DNA from: Ursus arctos
Lineage: Eukaryota; Chordata; Mammalia; Carnivora; Ursidae
Direction of reading: 5' to 3'
Length of the DNA: 64,000 bases
NCBI RefSeq assembly: GCF_023065955.2
Contig: NW_026622963.1
Location: 4,099,001-4,163,000, forward strand
Shown: positions 55,334 to 64,000 of the stretch, one piece after another
Layout: the number at the start of each line of letters is the position of its first letter
Position numbering within the stretch: the first letter of the stretch is position 1
The notes under the pieces: model-generated
What the model saw: only the letters and a program-made list of their open reading frames with translations
What the model was told of the DNA's origin: nothing
Databases searched by the model: none
Made by a program: the position numbers and the translations under genes

Positions 55334-56009
55334 ACATCTGAGAGGGGAGGGGTTGGGGAGACCTTGGTCATGGCTTATGGGGAATTCACAGCAAAGGTGC
55401 AGTCCACAGAGGCGACGCTCGTGTTCTTATAAGGACTGGATTTAAAACCTCCAATGTGATGAACCCCCCCTAAGAGGCACGTAAATGGTCTTTGAAAACT
55501 GAGTCCCAAACCTACCCCTCCCCAGCTGAGGTCAAGTCTCCTCCTTTTGGCTTTTGATGTCCTGGCTTCAGAGAATTGCCGCGCTCCAGCCAGGGACCCA
55601 AGCGAGGGTGGAGGGAGAGCAGGGCTTTGCAGTCCCGAGCACTGGAAGGCAACTTCACCCCCCACCCACTTAATCCGGGATTAAGCAATACTAAACGGTG
55701 GTGTATCATCGGCCCACATTTTCAACACCACTTCTAACTCATCTCCCTCTTCCCCCCTTTCTTGGGACGCATCCCCAGTTGGGAAGTCTACAGAAGCCAC
55801 CTTCCACAAAGCTGGCAGACCTTGCCCAGGGCTATGGCATTGATTCCAGATCTCTGAGGAGTCTAAACCTTCTCTCCCAAGTTAGTAGGTAGAGAGGGGG
55901 TGCTAGTCCTCCATGCTGGAGTCGGGGAAGGGGAAGTCTTTATAGGGCCGAAGTTGCCAAGGAGGAACTGGAACCAGGAGAGCAAGTAACATCTGAGAGG
56001 GGAGGGGTT
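55334..56009. repeat. Pair of 21-bp direct repeats 655 bp apart
   Basis: ACATCTGAGAGGGGAGGGGT plus one T occurs at 55334-55354 and again identically at 55989-56009. The flanks do not match, so it is not a larger duplication that I can see. Confidence 0.8.
55669..55685. promoter_or_regulatory. Palindromic homeodomain-type site
   Basis: CTTAATCCGGGATTAAG is a perfect 8+1+8 palindrome made of two inverted TAATCC cores, the preference of K50 homeodomains such as Otx, Crx, Pitx and Goosecoid. It sits in repeat-free sequence. Binding is inferred only. Confidence 0.4.
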
Positions 56010-56475
56010 AAGGAAAGCAGGAAGCCGGTGGTTCTGAAGTGAGTCTGCACGGGTCATTAAAAAAAGGGGGTACTTCTGCGGCCGCAAAACAGTTCTGGGG
56101 AATACGGCAGCCTGGAAAATACAAAATATGATGAAAGAGACAGCTAAATGGCTAGTTTACGCTTAAATGAGCCCTGGGTGTGTTTACAGGGCAGGGGTGG
56201 GGTGGGAGTCTTCCGAGTTCTGGTGACCTAATTCAAGATTCCGCAAAGCTGGCACCTTTCCCACCCTTTGCATCTCCCCACCTTCCAGTTAAAGCATCTC
56301 CTGGCTTTCCTGACTCCAGTCCCCGTGCAGGTCCTTGTTGCAGCTTTGCTGGGGGATGGGCAAATGCCTGAGACCGTTCAGTCCTGCCCACCAAATCAGA
56401 TCTGCGGTCCCAGGGCAGGCAGCAGGCAGCCCTTCTCCGCTCGGCTCAGGGGCTTTCAGAAAGTCCTTGGGTGTT
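55710..56475. other. Single-copy-looking sequence
   Basis: No repeats are seen apart from the 21-bp copy at 55989. GCGGCCGC lies at 56079-56086. Frames near 56289-56640 overlap on both strands and have no recognised content. Confidence 0.4.
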
Positions 56476-56479
56476 ACCA

Positions 56480-56765
56480 GATCATGGCCTTCACACTTTT
56501 TTTTTACTGCAACCCTTCTTAAGGAATGCATATCACAACCCAAGACACAGGCACGCAGCAGCATGTACGCACGCGCATACACACACGCTCCAACAAGTTT
56601 CAACAAACAATATTCAATACTTAACCCTAATTATCTATGATGCACTGTGTTTTCCATTCTGTTCTTTTCTTTTTTGTTTTTTGAAATGTTTATAACTGCC
56701 TGAAACCCTTTCAGTTAATTTCAAGACCAGTGGGTTAATACCAGCAGTTTGAAACACACTCAAAG
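56480..56765. mobile_element. Old DNA-transposon-like repeat
   Basis: TTACTGCAACCCTTCTTAAGGAATGC, then AATTATCTATGATGCACTGTG and TTAATTTCAAGACCAGTGGGTTAATACCAGCAGTTTGAAACACAC, resembles a MER-type DNA element. Only one end is clear and the family is not assigned. Confidence 0.5.
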
Positions 56766-56944
56766 CAATGGAATTATGCGGACAATTTGGAGAGAATACC
56801 TCAGTTTGCCTCAGCCATGTGTATTATAGGAGAAACCGGGATGAAGGGCAAGTTGTGGCCCAGGATTCCCAGTCACCACAGGGTTGACTGTGTGAAGTCA
56901 GATGATGAAAGGGACCACTACAGTTCTAGAATGAAAATAAGGTT

Positions 56945-57060
56945 AATTATTGAGGGCTTTCTATGTGCCAGGCATTGTTCTGAGCAATTTACTCCAATTA
57001 ATGCATTTAATGCTCATACTACCATCACACCATATGTAATATTATTCATTTCTGATGGAC
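56945..57060 (-). repeat. MIR fragment
   Basis: ATTGAGGGCTTTCTATGTGCCAGGCATTGTTCTGAGC through CATTTAATGCTCATACTACCATC is antisense MIR. Confidence 0.85.
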
Positions 57061-57615
57061 AGACAACTGGAGAACTCACCCTCCAGGAAATGGCTAAGAA
57101 GTATGGATGCAGGAATCAAAGCCCAGCCGATTGCTTCCAGAGCCCGCAACTCAAGCACCCCACCTACCCACTCCCTATCCAGAACTTTTCTGGGATTTCA
57201 CCACTGGTTCATGTTGTCATCTTTCCAAAGAATGCCATCTAGTGCCAGGCTCAGCGGGCTCTGGCCAGAACCCCATAGTGGACTTAGACCAGAGCTAAGA
57301 CCCTGGCATGGTCACCAATCCAGGACCCTTTAATCCTGGTGGCCTCAGCAGAGCAGTCTATCAATATGCATTTACCGAGCACCTTCAGTTCCAACGACCA
57401 AGGCTGAAAAGCATCCTAAAAGCTGTCCAGTTGCCTAGGGACTTCCGTATGGGATGAAAGGAGAACAGGCTCCCTCCCCTATGTCCCGGGCCTCTACTCT
57501 AGTAGGTTTTAGATACGGAGTTTCTGCATAAGCTCATACTTGAACAAAATAGTTTTTCAATTAAAACAAGTTGTTTGTTTTTGGAGAGGTGAGCAAAAAT
57601 TTTAGGGAGTTTGTT
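57061..57615. other. No recognisable gene
   Basis: CCGAGCACCTTCAGTTCCAACG near 57376 may be a small MIR or L2 piece. The 151-codon frame 56787-57242 runs through MIR and is judged non-coding. Confidence 0.4.
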
Positions 57616-58115
57616 TTCTTTTGGAAAATAATTCACTGAACATTTATTATTATGGCAAAACACATACAACGTGAAATTTACCATCAGTGACTTTCGCTAC
57701 ATTCACTGGGCTGTACAACAGTCGACTACCACTACGTAGGGCCGGAACGTTCTCATGACCCCAACGGGAAACTTCCAGTCCACTAAACAGTCACTTATTA
57801 CCCTCTTTCCCCTGGTCCACGGCAACCACTCATCTACTTTCTGTGTCTGTGGATTTGCCTTTTCTGGACGTTTCATATGAATGAGATCACACAATACGTT
57901 GTCTTTTGTGGCTGGCTGCTTTCACTTGGCATGATGCTTTCAAGGTTCATCCTCGATGCAGCCAAATATCAGCACTTCATTCCTTTTTGTGGATGAATAG
58001 TATTTCTCGTACGGCTATGCCACAATTTGTGTATCCATTGATGGACATTTCAATTGTTCCTACTTTTTGGCTATTGTGAATAGCACTGCTCTGAGCAATG
58101 GTGTCCACGTTTTTT

Positions 58116-58312
58116 GTTTTTTTTTTAAAGATTTTATTTATTTATGTGACAGAGAGACAGCCAGCGAGAGAGGGAACACAGCAGGGGGAGTGGGAGAGGA
58201 AGAAGCAGGCTCCCAGCGGAGGAGCCTGATGTGGGACTCGATCCCCGATCGCCAGGATCACGCCCTGAGCCGAAGGCAGACGCTTTAACGACTGCGCTAC
58301 CCAGGCGCCCCA
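58116..58312 (-). mobile_element. Young SINEC copy inside the L1
   Basis: Reverse, full-length. TGTCCACGTTTTT is duplicated at 58102-58114 and 58313-58325. Confidence 0.95.
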
Positions 58313-58931
58313 TGTCCACGTTTTTGTTTGAACACCTGTTTTCAATTCTTTTGGGTGTACACCCAGCGGAGGAATGACCGTGTCATATGTTTAAGTTACT
58401 GAGGAAGTGCAAAGTGTTTTCTGTAGTGGCTGCACCCTTTTACATGCCCACCCGCAATGGACGAGGGTTCCGATGTTTCCACATCCTTGTCAATACTTAC
58501 TCTTTATTTTTTTTAAATTGTAGCCATCCCAGAGGGTGTGAAGTGGTATCTCGTTGCAGTTTTGATTTGCGTTTCCCCGACCATCTTGAGCATCTGTTCA
58601 CGTTATTGGCCATTGTGTATTTTCTTTAGAGAATGTCTATTCAAATCATTTGCCCCCTTTTTAATTGGGTCGTTTGTCTTTTTGTTGAGGCTTTGTAGGA
58701 GTTTTTAATATATTCTGGATACAAGTCCCTTATTTGTAAATATTTTGTCCCATTCTATGAATTGTCATTGTACTGTCTTGATAGTGTCTTTTGATGCACT
58801 GAAGTTTTTAATGTTCACAAAGTCCGATTTATCACTTTTCTCTTTTATTTGTGTTTTAGGTGTCATTTTTTGAAAAATCATCAGTAAATCTGAAGTCATG
58901 GAGACTTACCTCTATGTTCTCCTAAGCTTTA

Positions 58932-59124
58932 TTTTTTTTTAATTGTATGCATTTATTTGAGAGACAGAGAGAGAGAGAAAGCACGAGCAGGGGGGAGGGG
59001 TAGAGGGAAAGGGAGAAGCAGACTCCTCGCTGAGCAGGGAGCCCGATGCAGGCTTGATCCCAGGACCCTGGGATCATGACCTGAGCCAAAGGCAGATGCT
59101 TAACCAACTGACCCACCCAGGAGA
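58932..59124 (-). mobile_element. SINEC copy inside the L1
   Basis: T-rich tail, GAGAGACAGAGAGAGAGAG body and CTTAACCAACTGACCCACCCAGG head. CCTAAGCTTTA (58921) and CCTAAGTTTTA (59125) are the duplication. Confidence 0.93.
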
Positions 59125-59184
59125 CCTAAGTTTTACGTTTTAGCTCTCACATTTAGGCCTTTGATTCATTTTGAGCTATTTTTT

Positions 59185-59337
59185 TTTTTTTTTAGATTAT
59201 TCATTTATTTGAGAGTGAGAGAGAGAGAGAGCACGAGCAGGGGGGAAGGAGCCCAACTCAGGGCTTAATCCCAGGAGCCCAGGATCATGACCTGAGCTGA
59301 AGGCGGATGCTTAACCAACTGAGCCACCCAGGTGCCC
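59185..59337 (-). mobile_element. SINEC copy with internal deletion
   Basis: GAGAGTGAGAGAGAGAGAGAGC jumps early to GGAGCCCAACTCAGGGC, so part of the body is missing. TGAGCTA flanks it at 59172 and 59338. Confidence 0.93.
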
Positions 59338-59562
59338 TGAGCTAATTTTTAAATATGGTGTGAGGTAGGATTCAAACTTTGTTCTTTTGCATGTGGATAT
59401 TTGGTTTTCCCACCACAATCTGTTGAAGACTCTCTTTTCCCATTGAATGAAATTCACATCCTTTAAAAATCATTTGACCGTAGATGTATAGGTTTAGTAC
59501 TGGATTCTCAGTTCTATTCCACTGATTTATATGTCTACCCCATGCCAGTTCCACACTGTTTT

Positions 59563-59676
59563 CTTCTCTCTCTTCTCTTCTCTTCTCCTTTTCTCTTCTC
59601 TTCTCTCTCTTCTCTTCTTTCTCTTCTCTTCTCTTCTCTTCCCTTCTCTTCTCCTCCTTTTCTTTCTTTCTTTCTT

Positions 59677-59719
<43 letters not shown>

Positions 59720-59725
59720 TTCTTT
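59563..59725. repeat. (TTCTC)n/(TTTC)n/(TC)n microsatellite
   Basis: About 160 bp that are nearly pure pyrimidine on the plus strand: TCTTC-type units, then TTTC units, a (TC) run at about 59679-59700, and TTTC again. Confidence 0.95.
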
Positions 59726-59848
59726 CGTAAACTCTATGCCCGACGTGGGGCTTGAGCTCATGACCCTGAGATCAAGAGTTACATGCTCTAAAAAACATAA
59801 AATAAATAAAAGAGTCACATGTTCTACCAACTGAGCCAGCCCCACACC
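59563..59848 (-). mobile_element. Older short SINEC copy with a giant CT-rich tail
   Basis: The SINE proper is 59726-59848 (GACGTGGGGCTTGAGCTCATGACC). Its tail has grown into the pyrimidine tract at 59563-59725. The 18-bp duplication CCAGTTCCACACTGTTTT at 59545-59562 and 59849-59866 has one mismatch and places the whole tract inside the insertion. A short internal repeat (AAGAGTTACATGCTCT, then AAGAGTCACATGTTCT) is also present. Confidence 0.88.
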
Positions 59849-60207
59849 CCAGTTCCATACTGTTTTGATTACTGTAGCTTTGTAGCAAGTATTGAAATCA
59901 GGAAGGGTGCAAGTCCTCCAATTTAGGTCTTTTCCAAGATTGCTTTTGCTGCTTGCAGTCCTTCGCGATTCTGTATGAATTGTAGGACCCCCTTGTCCAT
60001 TTCTGCAAGAAAGCCTTTGGGGTTTTGATAGGGATGACATCGAATCTATACATTGGTTTGCATACTCTTGCCATCTTCACAATATCCAGTCTTCAGATCC
60101 ATGAACCTGAAATGTTTTCCCATTTATTTAGATCTTTGTTTTCTTTCAGCAGTGTTTACAGTGTATGCCTTGCATCTCCTTGGTTATGATTTCTTCCCCA
60201 ATTTTTT

Positions 60208-60292
60208 AAAATTAATGGACTATTTTGTGGGACGGTTTTAGGTTTACAGAAAAATTGAGCAGGAAATACAGAGAGCTCCAATATAGCCTCTT
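60208..60292 (-). mobile_element. Short nested L1 3' stub
   Basis: TTAATGGACTATTTTGTGGGACGGTTTTAGGTTTACAG matches the L1 3' terminus also seen at 6430-6480. It breaks reverse ORF2 text of the larger L1, so it is a separate, severely 5'-truncated insertion of about 85 bp. Confidence 0.65.
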
Positions 60293-60460
60293 ATTTTTTT
60301 TTCTTCGATGCTATTATAAATGGAATTGTTTTCTTAATTTCCTTTGGGGGTGTTAATTGCTAGTGTACAGAAAGAAAACTGATTTTTTGTGTATTGATCT
60401 CGTACCCTACAACTTTGCTGAATTTATTAGCTCCAATTCCTATTAATATTTGGTCTTTGC

Positions 60461-61660
60461 TCTAGTCCACACACCTTCTGTCATCCACATTCAATTGTTG
60501 AAGGTAGCTGGGACTTGCTAGGGTCCTGCTGCCCCTTACCGCCAAGCTTTGGTCCAGCTTAGTGTTTTCTCTTTAGGATTCAGAACTCCAGCTCATTCCC
60601 CTAATTGAACCCGGGACTTTTCAGGGCCAAATTCCATTGAGTTCCCTCTACAAAGCCTCCTGTCTCTCGCTTCCAACTCCCCAGTCTTCCCCCACCCCAC
60701 TTGCCCCCATTTAACTATTATCAAGAGCTGGGCTGGACTCCCACACTGACCCCCAGTTCTGGCTGGCTGGAGGCAGAGATAACTTGCAGTAAATTAAACC
60801 CCAGGACCCTTTGTCCCTGACCTCCCACCTGGAGAGGAGTACCGCCAGGGGCTCCCCACCCCTCTGCTCTGCCCCCACTCCCGGGGACGCTGCTCTCCTC
60901 CAGCACCAGTGAGCCCCATCCCAGACCTCCCAGAGCTCTGCACAAGCTGCCTTGGCAAGGTCAGACCCTTTGCCTGCAACATGCCTGCCAGGAACACAGT
61001 CAAATTCAGCATGCAAACCAGGATTATTTTAGGAGTTAGGGGCCTCCTGCTTGGAATCTGGTTTCCATGCTCACAAAAGGCAGCCCTGAAGGTGGAACTT
61101 TCCTCTCCAGACCCAGAGAAGCTGTGGGCAGAGAGAGAGGGCTGGGAATGCGGCCTGCAGATTGAGTGGGTGGGAGGGAGGGGGAAGGAGGAACTGCAGG
61201 CCCAGGCCCCGCCTGGTTGCCTAGGTGATGGAGAGAGAAGGTGGGGGGGAGGGGGGATGAGGGAGAAGTGGCTGGGTGGGCTGAGTTATCTGAGCACCAG
61301 GATCCTAACACCATCTAGTAGTATCCATCTTTGCTTCTTCTGCTCCTAATAGCTCAGCCCCTGCTGGTGCGAAGCCAGGCTGGTGGAGCCCAGGGAGTCT
61401 TCCCCACTCTTTTACCCTGGTACCCAGTGTCCTGCCGTTCTTTTTCTTGGAAAAATAGAATGTCAGCCCTGGAAAAGGGATTGCAAAGTCTCCCGGCCCA
61501 GTGGTTTTCAAATAGGTTTGTAGCAACACATCCTTGTTTCAAAAAGAAATCTTACTCAGAGCCCCAATATGCAAAACGGACACAGAGACGGCTGCTCGGC
61601 TGCTCGGCTTACCCTCCCCAGGACTCTAGGGTCGTAACACCCAGCATGTGAACATCTCTG
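60461..61660. other. Repeat-poor, single-copy-looking stretch
   Basis: About 1.2 kb with no SINE. GGCCCAGTGGTTTTCAAATAGG near 61495 could be the end of a small hAT-type element. Frames of 92-146 codons overlap on both strands at 60711-61349 with no recognised domain. Confidence 0.4.
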
Positions 61661-61664
61661 CTCT

Positions 61665-61965
61665 GGGCCCAAACCCTCATTGTGCACATGGGAGAACAGA
61701 GATCCCCACACAGCACTGACTTGCTCTAGGACACCCAGCAGATGAGTTCATGGCAGAACCAGGATGGGGACTGGCCTTCCCAGGACCCTCACAGAACCAG
61801 CAGAAAGAAGCAGAACTCTGGAGGCAGCAGGGAAGTGGGGGGGGGGGGGAGGTGGGGCCCACAGTTTGCCTTAAGAACCTGGAGGCTGCTGGGATAACAC
61901 AGTGCCCTCATTTCACGGAGAGGGAAACTGAGGCCCGGAGAAGGGGCAGTAGCTTATGAGTGGAG
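61665..61965 (-). repeat. Two MIR-type fragments
   Basis: CATTGTGCACATGGGAGAACAGAGATCC at 61678 and CCTCATTTCACGGAGAGGGAAACTGAGGCCCGGAG at 61907 are antisense MIR. A G-run lies at 61837-61849. Confidence 0.7.
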
Positions 61966-62059
61966 CGATCCGAAGAGGGAGTAATATTCCCTCAGAAAGA
62001 AGATGAATTTGAACATTTGGCTTTTTGGCAAGCTCGTGCAGTCTTTAATGAAACTCGGA

Positions 62060-62160
62060 GGTGCCAGATGGTGCAGAGGGAGCAGCGTTCGCCTGGGAGT
62101 TTCAGCCCCCTCTGCGACAGACAAGCCCCATGACCTTGGGAGATTTATTTTAAGGAGCCA
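62060..62160 (+). repeat. MIR-type fragment
   Basis: AGATGGTGCAGAGGGAGCAGCGTTCGCCTGGGAGTTTCAG and CCATGACCTTGGGAGATTTATTTTAAGG suggest a diverged MIR in sense. Confidence 0.45.
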
Positions 62161-62329
62161 AAAGGATCATCCCCTGGTTTGTGCGCGGTCCAGAAGAGCA
62201 ATAGGATTAAATGGTGTTTCAGAGTGTCTTATACTGTCTCTAAATGTCAAGGGAAAGAGGAGGAAGCACACTGTTCTTTAAAGATCGAATTTGACAGTGG
62301 GTTTTTTAAAAGGACCTTTATATCTCTTT

Positions 62330-62612
62330 TCCATTTTTCATGGCTAATTATAAAGTTAACACATGGTCATTCCAGAAAATGTGTAAAGTACAGAAAACGG
62401 AGGAAAGAAAAGCTGAAAATAAAATCACCCGTGAGCACATCACTCAGAACAACCCCTATCCAACAACATTGTATGTTTCCTTTCAGTCTTTCTTCTATGC
62501 TTTTTCCCTTGCCCAGAGTATATCCTATTGGGATTAAAAAATCATTTTGCTTTATGATTAATAAAATATTACCTTTTACCTGGTGTGTCACGTCCAGCCA
62601 TTAAGAAAAAAA
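62330..62612 (-). mobile_element. Old L1M-type 3' end, antisense
   Basis: GAAAATGTGTAAAGTACAG, ATAAAATCACCCGTGAGC and CCTTTCAGTCTTTCTTCTATGC are reverse L1M-type 3' text. Confidence 0.5.
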
Positions 62613-62614
62613 TT

Positions 62615-64000
62615 ACAAAGCACACCGAAAGGCAAAAGACACACTTTGAAGAGACAGAGCAAGCTCCGGAACCGGACATGGCAGAGATGCTGGGATTATC
62701 AGACTGGAAACTTAGAACACCTACGATTACTGCGCTAAGGGCTCTAACAGGTAAAGTAAAGAGCATGTGAGAACACATGGGCAATGTAAGTAGAGAAATG
62801 GAAATCCGAAGAAAGAACCAAAGAGAACTGTGAGAGATAAAACAAACAGACAAACAAAACCTGTAACAGAAATAAAGAATGCCTTCATGGGGTCACTAGT
62901 AGACTGGACATGGCTGAGGAAAGAACCTGAAAAGCAAAGAAAACCAAAACGGAATATCTAAGACTGTGGGACAACTACATAAAGTATAGCATACTTGTCA
63001 TGGGAACACCAGAAGGAGAAGAAAGAAACAGAAGAAACATTTGAAACAATAATAACTGAGAATGTCCCTAACTCACGTCAGGCACCAGACCACAGACTTG
63101 GAGGCTCAAAGAACACCAACCAAAAAAGCTACATCTCAGCATATCACTTTCAAATTACCAAAAGTAAAAAAAAAAAATCAAAGATAAATAAATCCTGAGA
63201 GAAGTCAGAGGACAAAACCCCTCACTAACAGAGGAACGACAGTAAAAATTACATGGGACTTCTTCCTTCTCAGAAGCCATGAAGTCAAGAAGAGAGTGGA
63301 GTGAAATATTTAAAGTGTTGAGAAAAAAACAAAACAAAACAGAATAGCCACCTAGGATTCTGTACCCTGCAAAATTATCCTTCAAAAGTGAAGGTGAAAT
63401 AAAGACTTTCTCAAGTAAACAAAAATTGGGAGAATTTGTTGCCAGTAGAACTGCCTTGGAAAAATTTTTTTTCTAACTTTATCGATTTATTTATTTTTAA
63501 GTAATCTCTACCCCCAATGTAGGGCTCGAACTCACAGCCTTAAGATTAAGAATCCCATGCTCCACTGACTGAGCCAGCCAGGCGCACTTGCCTTGCAAAA
63601 ATTTTTTTAAAAAGTTCTCTAGAGAGAAGAAAAATCATGGAGTTCAAAAACTCAGATCTACTTAAAGAAAGGAGGAAAGAGAAGGTAAAATAAAACTTAC
63701 CTTCCTGATTCTTAATTGATGAAACAGATAAGAGTTTGTGCAAAATACTAACAGCAGCAATGTAATTATGAATGCTTATGTACATATCACATGGGCATAT
63801 ATTCTTACACACACTTACACATAAGTGATGTGAAAGACAGAAATGATACAAAGGACAGGATGAAGGAATTAGGATTATTTTGTTATTATAAGGCACTCAC
63901 ACTACCTACGAAGTAGCATGTGTTATTTGAAAATGAATTTGGATTCATTGTAAATTTATATTGCAAACTCCAGGGCAAACCACTAAAAAAAGAAGCATAA
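62615..64000 (+). mobile_element. Old L1/HAL1 ORF1 remnant, sense, runs off the window
   Basis: GGAACACCAGAAGGAGAAGAAAG near 63003, TCAAATTACCAAAAG near 63150 and AAGTGAAGGTGAAATAAAGACTTTCTC near 63387 are sense text of the ORF1 side of an old L1 or HAL1. The frame is broken repeatedly. It continues past 64000. Confidence 0.65.
63472..63588 (-). mobile_element. Older short SINEC copy in the ORF1 remnant
   Basis: TTTATTTTTAAGTAATCTCTACCCCC through GACTGAGCCAGCCAGGCGC. The duplication of 20 bp beginning TGCCTTGGAAAAA at 63452-63471 and 63589-63608 has one mismatch. Confidence 0.93.

Larger units (their letters stand above)
57620..60460 (-). mobile_element. Longest LINE-1 stretch, antisense (3' UTR to mid ORF2)
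   Basis: Reverse L1 3' UTR at 57640-58090 (CACGGCAACCACTCATCTACTTTCTGTGTCTG), then reverse ORF2 to 60455 (CCTACAACTTTGCTGAATTTATTAGC near 60405). The minus-strand frame 59898-60080 shows YRFDVIPIKTPKAF, ORF2 reverse-transcriptase text. The net L1 length after removing four SINEs and a nested stub is about 1.9 kb. The 5' part is absent and stops are frequent. Confidence 0.88.

Noticed and set aside
59372..60040. 222-codon minus-strand frame with Lys/Glu/Arg-rich centre
   Set aside because: The charged centre is the translated CT-rich microsatellite. The ends are L1 and SINE sequence.
1..64000. CRISPR array, operon, insertion sequence, plasmid origin or other prokaryotic feature
   Set aside because: The regularly recurring units are dispersed SINEs with target duplications, not spaced direct repeats. 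Nothing bacterial is present.

Overview
The window is nuclear DNA of a caniform carnivore, most likely a bear or the giant panda. The evidence is about 44 copies of the tRNA-Lys-derived carnivore SINE (SINEC). The youngest copies carry the head CGCCTGGGTGGCGCAG, a CCACATCAGGCTCCTCCGC-type body and a CTCTCGCTGGCTGTCTCTCTGTC tail, a form I associate with ursids. That assignment rests on memory of SINE subfamilies, not on a search. No bacterial, plasmid or phage feature is present.

I found no protein-coding exon, tRNA gene, rRNA gene or snRNA gene that I can defend. The open frames are short. They either run through SINE or LINE sequence, lie in GC-rich shadow frames, or are remnants of transposon and endogenous-retrovirus genes. 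The window reads as intergenic or deep intronic DNA.

Layout. 1-5 kb: young SINEs in AT-rich DNA and a CpG-retaining unassigned repeat. 5-6.25 kb: MIR pieces, then a repeat-poor CpG island (about 5660-6240), the best promoter candidate. 6.3-13.5 kb: antisense LINE-1 remains broken by nine or more SINEs, with an antisense MLT1-like LTR. 13.5-17.5 kb: the 3' half of an ERV-L-like provirus (RNase H, integrase, 3' LTR). 17.5-20.3 kb: more LINE-1, including a carnivore-type 3' UTR. 20.5-33 kb: repeat-poorer DNA with MIR, L2, L1 and DNA-transposon fossils and a possible conserved block at 21.55-22.42 kb. 33.0-38.1 kb: a SINE nested in a SINE, then the 5' half of another ERV-L-like provirus (LTR, tRNA-Leu-like primer site, RT motif), then an inverted related LTR. 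38-44.7 kb: mostly single-copy-looking DNA with MIRs. 44.7-47.5 kb: a layered nest, old L1 interrupted by a Charlie-like hAT transposon, itself interrupted by three SINEs. 48-57.6 kb: mixed DNA with a Tigger-like element, a MaLR-like LTR and a homeodomain-type palindrome. 57.6-60.5 kb: the longest LINE-1 stretch, antisense, with SINEs, a CT-rich microsatellite and a nested L1 stub. 60.5-64 kb: single-copy-looking DNA, then a sense L1 ORF1-like remnant.

Nothing here works together as a system. The strongest content is a readable insertion history. The best candidates for function are the CpG island, the 21.5-22.4 kb block and the 55.67 kb palindrome. I did not find a convincing undescribed biological system.
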